A stretch of 64,000 nt of DNA from an uncultured Porphyromonadaceae bacterium (GCA_902491625.1 CABUIO010000006.1:23473-87472); one strand, 5' to 3'; positions 34,166 to 44,328 are shown, numbered from the stretch's first letter. Notes: generated by a model from the sequence alone, not told the origin. Translations and numbers: made by a program.

Positions 34166-35590
34166 ATGTTGATAGGAAGAGATAAAGAGATACGGGAGCT
34201 CCAACAGGCCTACAATTCGGACGAGTCTAAGTTTGTCGCTATCTTCGGACGCAGAAGAATTGGAAAGACTTATATCGTGAGAGAGGTTTTTCAAGATAGA
34301 TTCGCGTTTACCTACTCCGGAATGGCGAATGCCTCAACGAAAGAACAACTTCAGAGATTCTATTTGTCTCTGAAAGACTACGGCTATAAGAGTGCCGTAA
34401 AACCAAATAATTGGATTGAGGCTTTCTATATGCTTGAACAGTATCTCAAAGAGCTTCCGGAAGGTAAAAAGATTGTGTTCTTAGATGAACTGCCTTGGAT
34501 GGATGCGCCTAAATCAAGTTTTATGCCGGCGTTTGAGAATTTCTGGAATGCTTGGGCATCGGCGAGAAAAGACATCCTTCTTATTGTATGTGGCTCCGCC
34601 ACTTCTTGGATGGTAAAGAAGATATTGAAGAATAGGGGAGGGTTACACAATAGGTTAAATAATCAAATTCATCTACAGCCTTTCAACTTGCATGAGTGCG
34701 AACTATATGCAAAGAGTATCCATTTGCCTCTGGAACGGCAAGAGATAATGGAGGCATATATGGTATTCGGAGGCATCCCGTTCTATTGGTCATTGCTCAA
34801 TAAATCGCTTAGCTTACCGCAAAACATTGATGCATTGTTCTTTGGAAAAGACCCTAAGTTAAAGAATGAGTTTAAAGAATTATATTCATCTCTCTTTAGA
34901 CAGCCAGATGCATACCTTGAAATCATCACCGTCTTGGCAAAAAGGAAAATTGGGATGACACGGGATGAGATAATTGAAAATGCTAATATCGCAACCAGCG
35001 GTCTGCTTACCAAGTATCTGGAAGATTTAGAGAATTGTGGTTTCATACGCCGTTATCAGGCAATCGGAGCTAGAACGAAGAACTCTCTCTATCAACTTAT
35101 TGATAACTTCACTCTGTTCTACTTCAAGTTTATGGAAGGTCGCAAGAATACGGATGTCAATTATTGGTCGAAGATACAGATGACTCCAGCCTTTCACACA
35201 TGGAGTGGTCTCGCTTTCGAGAGGGTTTGCCTTTTGCACTCCGAACAGCTAAAGAAGGCTCTTGGCATAAGCGGTGTAATCACAAATGAATACTCATGGC
35301 GTACCGCTGCTAATGATGAACATCCCGGAGCGCAGATAGACCTATTGATTGACCGAAGCGACAAAGTGATTAATCTCTGTGAAATTAAATATTCCGACAA
35401 TGCTTACACCATCGATAAAAAATATATGGTGAATCTGCGTAATAAGGCAGCTTTGTTTCGCCAGATCACAAAGACACGTAAAGGAATTGCCCTGACAATG
35501 ATAACAAGTTCCGGCCTTGTAAAAAACTCCTATTCGATGAACAATATCCATTCGCAACTCACAGCCGATGACTTGTTCGTGGACGTGTGA
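34166..35590 (+). CDS. AAA-type ATPase with DUF234 C-terminal domain
   Basis: The 474-residue protein begins MLIGRDKEIRELQQAY. Walker A is FGRRRIGKT near residue 30 and Walker B is KIVFLDELPWMD near residue 105. The C-terminal half fits the DUF234 region, with a winged-helix-like segment (MTRDEIIENANIATSGLLTKYLEDLENCGFI) and a nuclease-like end (QIDLLIDRSDKVINLCEIKYS, the D...E-x-K pattern of PD-(D/E)xK folds). These proteins are common in archaea and Bacteroidetes and are of unknown role. TATCTTTG at 34140-34147 is a likely -7 box giving a leader of about 12 nt. The gene is AT-richer than miaB and parA beside it. Confidence 0.85.
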   Translation: MLIGRDKEIRELQQAYNSDESKFVAIFGRRRIGKTYIVREVFQDRFAFTYSGMANASTKEQLQRFYLSLKDYGYKSAVKPNNWIEAFYMLEQYLKELPEGKKIVFLDELPWMDAPKSSFMPAFENFWNAWASARKDILLIVCGSATSWMVKKILKNRGGLHNRLNNQIHLQPFNLHECELYAKSIHLPLERQEIMEAYMVFGGIPFYWSLLNKSLSLPQNIDALFFGKDPKLKNEFKELYSSLFRQPDAYLEIITVLAKRKIGMTRDEIIENANIATSGLLTKYLEDLENCGFIRRYQAIGARTKNSLYQLIDNFTLFYFKFMEGRKNTDVNYWSKIQMTPAFHTWSGLAFERVCLLHSEQLKKALGISGVITNEYSWRTAANDEHPGAQIDLLIDRSDKVINLCEIKYSDNAYTIDKKYMVNLRNKAALFRQITKTRKGIALTMITSSGLVKNSYSMNNIHSQLTADDLFVDV

Positions 35591-35756
35591 GGAGTTGAGA
35601 TAGGCGTGCGGCTTCGTCTGGGCTTCGTCTGTGGATTTTAAGAGACTTTAATATATTAAGGATTGGTAATGTCGGCAAATTTTTGTTACTTTGCAAGTTG
35701 AATCAGGCCGGGACTTTACCGTAAAAGGGCGGTCTATGTGCCTCTAATTCTTACTT

Positions 35757-36527
35757 ATGGGTAAAATCATAGCTATTGCCAATCAGAAAGGTGGTGTGGG
35801 CAAGACCACTACCGCCATCAATCTGGCTGCGAGTCTGGCGGAGCAGGGGAGCAAGGTGCTTCTCATCGATGCCGATCCGCAGGCTAACGCCACTTCAGGT
35901 CTGGGCATTGACCCCCGCGAGGCTCCCGTGAGCATCTACGAGTGTCTGGTCGACGACTATCCTGTCCGGGGATCCGAACAGAAGACGTGTGTCGAGGGTC
36001 TGAGTCTGGTGAGTTCGCGCATAGACCTTGTGGGCGCCGAGCTTGAGCTGATCAACAAGCCGGAGCGCGAGAAGGTGCTCCGCAGGGCGCTGTTGCCCGT
36101 AAAGGACGATTACGACATTATCCTCATTGATTGCAGCCCTTCGCTGGGAAGCACCACGGTCAACGCCCTGACGGCGGCCGACGCTGTGCTGATTCCGGTG
36201 CAGGCGGAATATTTCGCTCTCGACGGCATCACGCAGCTGCTGAACACCATACGCATCATCAAGAGCCGGTTGAATCCGGAGCTTGAGATTGAGGGCTTCC
36301 TTGTCACGATGTACGACGCGCGTCTGCGTCTGGCCAACCAGATCTATGAGGAGCTGAAGACTCATTTCGGCGACATGGTGTTCTCGACCGTGATTCCGCG
36401 CAACATCCGCCTGTCGGAGGCGCCGAGCCACGGTCTGCCCGTGACGCTCTATGATCCCGAATGCCGCGGCGCCATAGCCCACCGGCAGCTTGCCAAGGAG
36501 CTGTTGCGCCGTTGCCGCAAGCATTGA
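35757..36527 (+). CDS. parA: Chromosome-partitioning ATPase ParA
   Basis: The 256-residue ParA/Soj protein has the deviant Walker A KGGVGKTTT at 11-19, Walker A' IDADPQANAT, Walker B IILIDCSPSLGSTTVNAL, and the QAEYFALDGITQLL segment. It works with ParB to move the chromosome origin. A TTACTTTGC box near 35686 is a partial match to a -7 element. parB follows after 48 nt. Confidence 0.96.
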   Translation: MGKIIAIANQKGGVGKTTTAINLAASLAEQGSKVLLIDADPQANATSGLGIDPREAPVSIYECLVDDYPVRGSEQKTCVEGLSLVSSRIDLVGAELELINKPEREKVLRRALLPVKDDYDIILIDCSPSLGSTTVNALTAADAVLIPVQAEYFALDGITQLLNTIRIIKSRLNPELEIEGFLVTMYDARLRLANQIYEELKTHFGDMVFSTVIPRNIRLSEAPSHGLPVTLYDPECRGAIAHRQLAKELLRRCRKH

Positions 36528-36575
36528 CGCGATGCCCGCGGCCTCTCTTAATTATTATTATCACACAGTCTGCAA

Positions 36576-37460
36576 ATGAAACGTAACGCTCTGGGCCGCG
36601 GCCTCGACTCGCTCATTCAGATGAATGACATCCAGACCGCCGGCTCCTCGCAAATCAACAATATCGCTCTCTCGCTCATCTCGCCCAATCCCGACCAGCC
36701 GCGCACGACTTTTTCGGAGGAGGCTCTCGACGAGCTTGCGGCCTCGATCCGCGAGCTGGGTGTCATCCAGCCGCTCTCGCTGCGCCGCCTTGAGGACGGC
36801 ACATATCAGATCATCGCCGGCGAGCGCCGCTGGCGTGCCGCCAAGAAGGCCGGACTTGCTTCCGTGCCTGCCTACGTGCGCACCGCCACCGACGCCGAGA
36901 TCACGGAGATGGCGCTCATCGAGAATATCCAGCGTGAGGATCTCAACGCCATAGAGATCGCCCTGACTTTCCGCAAGCTTATCGACCAGTACGGCCTCAC
37001 GCAGGAGCGTCTGGCCGAGCGTGTGGGCAAGAAGCGCGCCACCGTCACCAACCATCTGCGTCTGCTGCGTCTGCCGGCGGAGGTGCAGCTCGGTCTGCGC
37101 GACGGCCGCATCGACATGGGCCATGCCCGCGCCATCCTCACGGTTGACGATCCTGCGCAGCAGCTCCGTCTATACAATCTCACCGTCAAGGAAGGTCTGT
37201 CGGTGAGAAAGGTGGAGGAGGTCGCCGCCGCCGCCCGCGACAAGGCCGCCGCCGGAGAGAAACCGCGCATCACGGCGAAAAGTGTGGCCGCCGCCCCTTC
37301 GGCCGACTACGATTTCTTCCGCCGCGATCTGGAGAAATACTTCTCCACTCCGGTGAAGTTCTCGCGCAACGTGGAAGGCCGCGGCTCCATCACGCTGCGT
37401 TTCAACAACGACGACGAGCTGCAAAGCCTTGTGGCTCTCTTTGAGAAACTCAAATCCTGA
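36576..37460 (+). CDS. parB: Chromosome-partitioning protein ParB
   Basis: The 294-residue CTPase clamp binds parS sites. The N-terminal KRNALGRGLDSLI contacts ParA. ENIQREDLNAIE and GERRWRAAK form the CTP-binding ParB box, followed by the helix-turn-helix (QERLAERVGKKRATVTNHLRLLRL). The C-terminus (TLRFNNDDELQSLVALFEKL) is the dimerisation domain. I found no convincing parS palindrome in the window. Confidence 0.96.
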   Translation: MKRNALGRGLDSLIQMNDIQTAGSSQINNIALSLISPNPDQPRTTFSEEALDELAASIRELGVIQPLSLRRLEDGTYQIIAGERRWRAAKKAGLASVPAYVRTATDAEITEMALIENIQREDLNAIEIALTFRKLIDQYGLTQERLAERVGKKRATVTNHLRLLRLPAEVQLGLRDGRIDMGHARAILTVDDPAQQLRLYNLTVKEGLSVRKVEEVAAAARDKAAAGEKPRITAKSVAAAPSADYDFFRRDLEKYFSTPVKFSRNVEGRGSITLRFNNDDELQSLVALFEKLKS

Positions 37461-37475
37461 TCGAGGCGAAAAAAG

Positions 37476-38309
37476 GTGGAAATAAGAAGATACATAGCCG
37501 GAAAGCTTCGTCGCGCGGTCAGTGCTGACGGCAGATGTTCGCGCGGAATGGCCGCCTGTGTGCTCACCGCGATGGCTCTGCTCCCGACGCTGACATCGGT
37601 GGCGTCGGCCCTGGTCTCGCGTCAGGACATTCTGCCGATGCCATCGGGAAAGTCCGAGGCTGTCGACAGCGTGGCCGAAGCCGAGGTTCTTCTTCGTGTC
37701 GGCCGCAAGCCTATCGAGGTCGAGATGCCCGACTCCGTGCGCAGCGAGGTGCCCGACTCGGCGCTCGTGGAGGTCACTGCCGCCGGCTATTCTCCCGAAT
37801 ACGGACTCAAACGACCTTTCAACCCCGACCCGACGCGTGCCGTCTGGATGTCGGCCCTCCTTCCCGGACTCGGCCAGATCTACAACCGCCGTTACTGGAA
37901 GCTCCCGATCATCGTGGGCGGATTCATGGGTCTGGGCTATGCCACAGCGTGGAACAATACCCAGCTCTCCGACTATACCCGCGCCTATCGCGATCTGATG
38001 GACAACGATCCGTCCACAAACTCGTACATGAATTTCTTCCCTCCGACGACCTCCGAGAGCGATCTCGATAAATCGTGGCTGCAGAACACCATGCGCTCGC
38101 GCAAGGATTTCTACCGCCGCAACCGCGATCTCTGCATCATCTGCATCGCAGCCCTCTATCTCCTCTGTATGCTCGACGCCTACGTCGATGCCTCGCTGGC
38201 TCACTTCGACATCTCGCCCGACCTGTCGATGGACGTGCAGCCCGCTATGTTTCTCGACCCGATAGACCGCAAGCCCTCGCTCGGGCTTAACTGGGCGTTC
38301 AGTTTCTGA
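37476..38309 (+). CDS. DUF5683 membrane protein
   Basis: The 277-residue protein starts at a GTG 15 nt after parB; an ATG at 37548 would also keep a hydrophobic N-terminal helix (ACVLTAMALLPTLTSVAS). The conserved part begins at RAVWMSALLPGLGQIYNRRYWKLPIIVGGFMGLGYA and ends with a membrane helix (LCIICIAALYLLCMLDAYVDASL) and a barrel-like LGLNWAFSF. The LPGLGQIYN segment is the mark of DUF5683, usually found between parB and a lytic transglycosylase in Bacteroidales. The role is unknown; context suggests envelope growth linked to chromosome segregation. Confidence 0.85.
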   Translation: MEIRRYIAGKLRRAVSADGRCSRGMAACVLTAMALLPTLTSVASALVSRQDILPMPSGKSEAVDSVAEAEVLLRVGRKPIEVEMPDSVRSEVPDSALVEVTAAGYSPEYGLKRPFNPDPTRAVWMSALLPGLGQIYNRRYWKLPIIVGGFMGLGYATAWNNTQLSDYTRAYRDLMDNDPSTNSYMNFFPPTTSESDLDKSWLQNTMRSRKDFYRRNRDLCIICIAALYLLCMLDAYVDASLAHFDISPDLSMDVQPAMFLDPIDRKPSLGLNWAFSF

Positions 38310-38348
38310 CAACAATCTCCCCGCACTCTCAACCATGCAAGATACAAT

Positions 38349-40229
38349 ATGAGTAAAAGAAGCAAAATAAGCACAATAAAAATATTGGCCGCAGCATTGC
38401 TGACTCTCTCTTCCCCGGCCTTCGCCCGCCAGTCGTCGCCCAATGTGCTCGATCTGCGCGAGAGCATCACAGACAACGCCATCGTCTACCCCGAGACGTT
38501 CGAAGCCAACACCCAGAAACTCCTCGAAGGATGGTATCTGAAGAACTACACCACCACCGACGACCGCTACGAGCGTCTCGGCGACCCTGATGTCTCCGAC
38601 GCCGAGATGCGCAAGCGTCTGGCAGATCTTCCCACTGTCATCGACATGCCCTACAACCAGATCGTGCGCTCCTACATCGACCGCTACACCAAGCGCTCGC
38701 GCCAGCAGGTCGCCGCGATCCTCGGTCTCAACACCTACTACGGCCCGATTTTCGAACAGGCTCTCGAAGCCCAGGGACTCCCTCTGGAACTCAAATACCT
38801 CCCCGTCATCGAGTCCGGACTTGATCCCAACGCCGTCAGCCGCCACGGAGCCGCCGGACTCTGGCAGCTGATGCTCGGCACCGGCAAAGGTCTCGGTCTG
38901 GAGGTCAACTCCCTTGTCGACGAGCGTCGCGATCCCTACATGAGCAGCGAGAAGGCCGTGGGCTATCTTAAGGATCTCTACGCCACCTACGGCGACTGGT
39001 CGCTGGCCATTGCCGCCTACAACTGCGGCCCCGGAGCCGTCAACAAGGCTCTCCGACGGGCCGGAGGCGACCCCAAGACCCACGACTTCTGGAGCATCTA
39101 CCGCTTCCTTCCCGAGGAGACACGCGGATATGTCCCGATGTTCATAGCCGCCAACTATGTGATGGAATACTATCCCGAGCACAATATCTCTCCGGTGCTC
39201 GCCACCAAGCCTCTCGTCACGGACACCGTGGCCGTGAACTGCCGTCTGCATTTCAATCAGATCGGCGAGGTGCTCAATATCCCCGTCGGCGAACTGCGCA
39301 TCCTCAATCCCCAGTTCCGCGCCGACATCATCCCCGGCACACCCGAACGCACCTACCATCTCATCCTCCCCTCGCAGCAGGTGCAGGCCTACATCGTCAG
39401 CGAGGAGGACATCATAGCCCATGACGCCGACAAATACACCCGCCGCGAAACTGCTGAACCGGGCGACGTGGCCTTCAATCCATCCGAGGTAGACAACATT
39501 CCGGTGGATGCCTCAGAGCGCGAACGCGAGGAGCAGGCCATCATCGACAGCAGGAAGGAGACCGCCGACCGTTCCACGACGCCCCAGGCCGCAAAGACGG
39601 AGAAGGAGACTCCTAAGAAGACTGTCATCCACAAGGTGGCCGCCGGCGAGACCCTTGCCTCCATCGCCAAGAACTACGACGTCGAGCAGTCCGACATCAA
39701 GAGCTGGAACAATCTTCGTCGCAATGCCGTCCGCACCGGACAGCAGCTCCGTATCCTCGTGGCCGACAATTCGGCAGCCGAGACTCCCGCAGCTCCGGCA
39801 AAGACCTCAAAGGCTCCCAAAACTTCCAAGGCAGACAAGTCCGAAAAGGCGTCTCCCGCAGTAGCAAAGGAGAAGAACAGCGGCAAGGACAAGGCTAAAG
39901 GCAAAGACAAGAGCGCCACTTCCAAGGGCAAGAAGAACAATGGCAAAAACTCCGGGAAGCGGCAGAAGGCCAAGCCTGCCAAGCCCGAGACCCACACGGT
40001 AAAGAGCGGCGACAGTCTGGAGAAGATCGCGAAGAGCAACGGCACTACCGTCGAGGCTCTGCGCAAGTCGAATCCCAACCTGAAGGGAGACATGATCCGT
40101 CCCGGCGACAAGATCAATATTCCCGCCAAGGCGACAACTTCCAAGTCTAAAGGCTCTAAATCCTCTAAAACTTCGAAGTCGTCGAAAGGCTCCAAATCCT
40201 CCAAATCCAAGAAAGGGAAAAAGAAGTAA
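38349..40229 (+). CDS. Membrane-bound lytic transglycosylase (MltD-like) with LysM domains
   Basis: The 626-residue exported enzyme cuts peptidoglycan. After a signal peptide (ILAAALLTLSSPAFA), the SLT domain spans about residues 125-270 with catalytic E155 in LPVIESGLDP, then HGAAGLWQLM and AIAAYNCGPGAVNKA. Two LysM domains follow: HKVAAGETLASIAKNYDV (about residue 420) and HTVKSGDSLEKIAKSNGT (about 550). A linker and C-terminal tail are very rich in Lys, Ser and Thr (SKSSKGSKSSKSKKGKKK). It is 39 nt after the DUF5683 gene, and the ABC exporter begins 3 nt after its stop. Confidence 0.92.
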   Translation: MSKRSKISTIKILAAALLTLSSPAFARQSSPNVLDLRESITDNAIVYPETFEANTQKLLEGWYLKNYTTTDDRYERLGDPDVSDAEMRKRLADLPTVIDMPYNQIVRSYIDRYTKRSRQQVAAILGLNTYYGPIFEQALEAQGLPLELKYLPVIESGLDPNAVSRHGAAGLWQLMLGTGKGLGLEVNSLVDERRDPYMSSEKAVGYLKDLYATYGDWSLAIAAYNCGPGAVNKALRRAGGDPKTHDFWSIYRFLPEETRGYVPMFIAANYVMEYYPEHNISPVLATKPLVTDTVAVNCRLHFNQIGEVLNIPVGELRILNPQFRADIIPGTPERTYHLILPSQQVQAYIVSEEDIIAHDADKYTRRETAEPGDVAFNPSEVDNIPVDASEREREEQAIIDSRKETADRSTTPQAAKTEKETPKKTVIHKVAAGETLASIAKNYDVEQSDIKSWNNLRRNAVRTGQQLRILVADNSAAETPAAPAKTSKAPKTSKADKSEKASPAVAKEKNSGKDKAKGKDKSATSKGKKNNGKNSGKRQKAKPAKPETHTVKSGDSLEKIAKSNGTTVEALRKSNPNLKGDMIRPGDKINIPAKATTSKSKGSKSSKTSKSSKGSKSSKSKKGKKK

Positions 40230-40232
40230 AAG

Positions 40233-42083
40233 GTGAAAGACTTTTTTCGGATGCTCCGCCGCTTTGCGGCACCGTATAAGTGGAATGTCGTCCTCAACGT
40301 ATTGTTCAATATGTTGGCGGCATTCCTTACCATATTCTCATTCGCGTTCATCATGCCGATCTTGCAGATGCTCTTCAAGATCAACACGGTGCGCTATGTC
40401 TACATGAACCTCTCCGACGGTTCGCTGAAGGATGTCGCGTTCAACAACTTCTACTACTACACGCAACAGGTCATCGATCTCTACGGACAGTCGGCCACAC
40501 TCGCCCTCCTCGCCCTCGGACTCGTGCTGATGACTCTGTTGAAAACCGGAGTGGCCTATCTCAGCTCCTTCTTCATCGTGCCGATGCGCAACGGCATCGT
40601 GCGCGACATCCGCAACGAGATGAACCGCAAGATCCTCGCTCTCCCTATCGGATTCTTCACCGAGGAGCGCAAGGGGGACGTCATGGCGCGTATCTCAGGC
40701 GACGTCACTGAGATCGAGGCATCTGTCATGTCCAGCATCGACATGCTTTTCAAGAATCCCATCATGATTCTTGTCTGCCTCGTCTCCATGATACTCGTAA
40801 GCTGGCAGCTCACTGTATTCGTGCTGATTCTTCTCCCTGTCGCCGGATACATCATGGGACGCGTCGGCCGCAAGCTGAAGCGCAAGAGTCTCGAGGCCCA
40901 GCAGCTCTGGGGTCAGATCCTCTCTATCACCGAGGAGACGCTCGGAGGCCTGCGCATAGTCAAGGCCTTCAACGCCGAGCGCAAGATGGATGAACGCTAT
41001 CGAAAGCAGAACGAGGATTTCTATCGTCTCAGCAACAATATCCAGCGCCGCTACAATCTGGCGCATCCGATGAGCGAGTTTCTGGGCACAGCAGCCATCG
41101 CCATCGTGCTGTGGTTCGGCGGCACACTGATCCTTGGCGGCACCAACACCATCGACGCCCCCGCGTTCATCTATTATATGGTGATCTTCTACAGCATCAT
41201 CAATCCTGCCAAGGAATTTTCCAAAGCCGGATATTCCATCCAGAAAGGCATGGCTTCGATGCAGCGCATCGACAAGATCCTGATGGCCCACAATCCCATC
41301 ACTGATCCTGAGAATCCCGTGGAACTATCCTCCATCGACACCTCCAAGGCCGTTATCTCCTACAACAATGTCAATTTCAGCTACGACGCCGGGGGACGTC
41401 GCATCCTGACCGACATCAATCTGCGCATCGAGCCGGGCACTACCGTCGCCCTCGTCGGCGAATCGGGAAGCGGCAAATCGACGATGGCCGACCTGTTGCC
41501 ACGCTTCTGGGATCCCGACGAAGGCTCGGTCACTATCGGAGGTGTCGACGTGCGCGATCTTCGCGTGCGCGATCTTCGCTCGCTGATGGGTAATGTCAAT
41601 CAGGAGGCCATCCTCTTCAACGACAGCTTCTACAACAACATAACCTTCGGAGTCGACGACGCCACTCCCGAAGCTGTCGAGGAGGCGGCACGCATTGCCA
41701 ACGCCCACGACTTCATCATGGCCTCAGAACACGGCTATCAGACCAACATAGGCGACCGCGGCTGCAAGCTCTCCGGAGGCCAGCGCCAGCGCATCAGCAT
41801 AGCGCGTGCCATACTGAAGAATCCCGCCATCCTCATACTCGACGAGGCAACTTCCGCGCTCGACACCGAAAGCGAACGGCTCGTGCAGGAAGCGCTCGAA
41901 CGGCTCATGCGCAACCGCACCACCCTCGTCATCGCCCATAGGCTCAGCACCATAGCCAATGCCGACCTTATCTGCGTGCTCTCTGAAGGACGAATCGTTG
42001 AGCGCGGCACCCACGATCAGCTCATGGCTTTGGAAGGCGGACGCTACCGCCGCCTTGTCGATATGCAGTCCCTCGCCGAGTAG
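40233..42083 (+). CDS. ABC exporter, MsbA-like (fused permease-ATPase)
   Basis: The 616-residue half-transporter has six membrane helices in residues 1-330 and an ATPase domain: Walker A GESGSGKST near 410, signature LSGGQRQRIS near 512, Walker B ILILDEATSALD near 534 and the H-loop VIAHRLST. The layout is that of lipid exporters such as MsbA, which flips lipid A across the inner membrane, but substrates cannot be told from this sequence. It starts with GTG only 3 nt after the lytic transglycosylase, so it is cotranslated with the par-mltD operon. Confidence 0.9.
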   Translation: MKDFFRMLRRFAAPYKWNVVLNVLFNMLAAFLTIFSFAFIMPILQMLFKINTVRYVYMNLSDGSLKDVAFNNFYYYTQQVIDLYGQSATLALLALGLVLMTLLKTGVAYLSSFFIVPMRNGIVRDIRNEMNRKILALPIGFFTEERKGDVMARISGDVTEIEASVMSSIDMLFKNPIMILVCLVSMILVSWQLTVFVLILLPVAGYIMGRVGRKLKRKSLEAQQLWGQILSITEETLGGLRIVKAFNAERKMDERYRKQNEDFYRLSNNIQRRYNLAHPMSEFLGTAAIAIVLWFGGTLILGGTNTIDAPAFIYYMVIFYSIINPAKEFSKAGYSIQKGMASMQRIDKILMAHNPITDPENPVELSSIDTSKAVISYNNVNFSYDAGGRRILTDINLRIEPGTTVALVGESGSGKSTMADLLPRFWDPDEGSVTIGGVDVRDLRVRDLRSLMGNVNQEAILFNDSFYNNITFGVDDATPEAVEEAARIANAHDFIMASEHGYQTNIGDRGCKLSGGQRQRISIARAILKNPAILILDEATSALDTESERLVQEALERLMRNRTTLVIAHRLSTIANADLICVLSEGRIVERGTHDQLMALEGGRYRRLVDMQSLAE

Positions 42084-42193
42084 TGAAGGGCGAGAGGTGG
42101 CGACGTGTGTCAAAGCGTGAACATCAGTGGCTGCGGGTGTGTTCTAACAGCACATACTGATTGAAACACACACTTTCTAAAACATCTCAGCCC

Positions 42194-43807
42194 ATGAGTC
42201 TTAAAACCACTTCGACCGTCGAAGCGCCTACAACGCTTTCCGGGCGCAAGAAAATCATATCCACGGCGGGAGGCACCATCACCATGGCAGCCATGGCCGT
42301 GCTTATCACGACCTCGATTCTAAGTCTGCGAGGACTTCCTTCGGAAGCCAAATACGGCGTGCAGTCGATTTTCTATTATCTGTTTGCGGCCATAGTCTTT
42401 CTGCTTCCATTCTCCCTCGTCTGCGCCGAGCTTGCCTCGACCTACACCAGGAGCGGCGGCCTCTACCGTTGGGTCTCGGAAGCCTTCGGTCCGCGATGGG
42501 GATGGACGGCCATGTATCTTGAATGGCAGACCATAGTGATATGGTTTCCCACAGTCCTTATGTTCGGCGCCGCATCGCTGGCATACATCTTCTGGCCGGA
42601 GAGTTTTGACGCAGCCCTTGCCTCCAACAAGATCTACACCCTCGTCATAGCCATGCTGATGTACTGGCTATCTACTTTCAACGCCTTCCGTGGACAGCGC
42701 TCGGCCAACCTGCTGAGCACCTACGGAGGCACCGTCGGCACGATCATACCCGGAATCGTGCTTATTCTCCTCGGAATCCTATATGTGGCGCTTGGAAAGC
42801 ACGACTATCTCGACCACATATCGTTCTTTCCGGATTTCAACAACATGGGTACTGTCGTGCTTGCGGCATCTATATTCCTGTTCTACGCCGGCATGGAGAT
42901 TCAGGCGGTACACATAAACGACATGCGCAATCCGGCGCGCGATTTCCCGCGTTCCGTCTTTCTGGCCATAATCATCATCGTAGCGGTCTACGCTTTGGGC
43001 ACACTGGTTATCGGTATGGTGATCCGGTCTGACGATATCGATCTGCTGCAGTCGCTGCTTGTGGCCTATAAAGGATTGTTCGCCTCTTTCGGAATCGGAT
43101 GGCTCGGCAACGTGATGGCGCTCCTGATCATGTTCGGCGTAGTAGGTCAGATCAGCGCGCTTGTCACGGGTCCCGCGACCGGACTTATGGCCGTCGCACA
43201 GTCCGGCTATCTGCCGCGCTCCCTGCAGCGTGTCAACAAGAACGGCGTCAATAAGCCGATACTATGGGTCGAGGGCATCTTTGTTAGCATACTGTGTATG
43301 GTTCTTATCGTCCTTCCCACCGTGGAGTCGGCCTATCAGATCATGTCGCAGATGGCAACGATAATCTACCTTATAATGGTGCTGATGATTTATCTCGCCT
43401 TCATACGCCTGCGCCACACTTCACCCAATCGAAAACGCGGCTTCAAGGTTCCCGGCGGAAAGCTCGGAGTAGCGATTGTCTGCGGACTCGGCATCCTCGG
43501 CGCGCTCCTTGCGCTCGTGTTGAGTTTCCTTCCACCATCACAGATAGCGACAGGCTCCCCGGTGGTCTATGTCGGCATAATAGTGGCCGGAGTAGCGTTG
43601 TTTGTCGCCATACCACTGATCGTCTACTCGTTGCGCAAGCCCTCGTGGCGCAATCCCGACGTACACTTCTATCCCTTCGACTGGCAGATAGAGGGACGCC
43701 GTCCGGATCAGGTGAGCAAATGGCCCGTAGGCTACGAGCCAACCGAAGCCGAAGTTGATGCCGCCGAGACCGACGCCATCAGCACCCACGCCACCGGCAA
43801 ACACTGA
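42194..43807 (+). CDS. APC-family amino-acid permease (GadC/YjeM-like)
   Basis: The 537-residue protein has about twelve membrane helices. The first carries STAGGTITMAAMAVLITTSIL, and ELASTYTRSGGLYRWVSEAFG marks the glutamate:GABA antiporter branch of the APC superfamily. The C-terminal tail is soluble and acidic (FDWQIEGRRPDQ). I start at ATG 42194 because the open frame otherwise begins at a TTG. It likely imports or exchanges amino acids at the inner membrane; no decarboxylase gene sits beside it to name the substrate. Confidence 0.88.
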   Translation: MSLKTTSTVEAPTTLSGRKKIISTAGGTITMAAMAVLITTSILSLRGLPSEAKYGVQSIFYYLFAAIVFLLPFSLVCAELASTYTRSGGLYRWVSEAFGPRWGWTAMYLEWQTIVIWFPTVLMFGAASLAYIFWPESFDAALASNKIYTLVIAMLMYWLSTFNAFRGQRSANLLSTYGGTVGTIIPGIVLILLGILYVALGKHDYLDHISFFPDFNNMGTVVLAASIFLFYAGMEIQAVHINDMRNPARDFPRSVFLAIIIIVAVYALGTLVIGMVIRSDDIDLLQSLLVAYKGLFASFGIGWLGNVMALLIMFGVVGQISALVTGPATGLMAVAQSGYLPRSLQRVNKNGVNKPILWVEGIFVSILCMVLIVLPTVESAYQIMSQMATIIYLIMVLMIYLAFIRLRHTSPNRKRGFKVPGGKLGVAIVCGLGILGALLALVLSFLPPSQIATGSPVVYVGIIVAGVALFVAIPLIVYSLRKPSWRNPDVHFYPFDWQIEGRRPDQVSKWPVGYEPTEAEVDAAETDAISTHATGKH

Positions 43808-43959
43808 CCCTTCCGGCGCACTTAGACCCCGTTCCCCAATATTTGTTAATGCAGGGGCGGTGGATTTTCGAGGAAATTCCGCAAGTTGAAGCGGGAGACA
43901 ACTCCATTAAGCGAGAGCAGAAAGCCAAGCTTGCTTGGATTATGCCGAGCGTGGAGGAG

Positions 43960-44328
43960 TGCCTGAAAGGAATGCGGGCATCGTGACCGATGAGACTTGT
44001 CGGAATTTACCGGAAAGACCCCGGAAAGGGGCAAGTAATAAAAACATGTTAAACAATTTCACATATCAACCCTGGTACATTTCCCATGAATCGGCGCTGA
44101 ATCGCATGCTTTGATGCTTTTTGCCCTTTGGTTCAGTCACATAGTGCCTGAAAGGAATGCGGGCATCGTGACCGATGAGACTTGTCGGAATTTACCGGAA
44201 AGACCCCGGAAAGGGGCAAGTAATAAAAACATGTTAAACAATTTCACATATCAACCCTGGTACATTTCCCATGAATCGGCGCTGAATCGCATGCTTTGAT
44301 GCTTTTTGCCCTTTGGTTCAGTCACATA
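43960..44328 (+). repeat. Tandem duplication of 183 bp within E1
   Basis: The stretch 43960-44142 (starting AGTGCCTGAAAGGAATGCGG) is repeated exactly at 44143-44325. Each copy ends in GTTCAGTCACATAG. The second copy runs straight into the IS110 left end. Confidence 0.85.

Noticed and set aside
35591..37475. parS site near parAB
   Set aside because: I looked for a GTTTCACGTGAAAC-type palindrome and saw none; a motif scan of the genome would settle this.
43846..44299. Short ORFs within E1 on both strands (43846-44034 and 44111-44299)
   Set aside because: They lie across inverted repeats and the 183-bp duplication and show no protein-like features.
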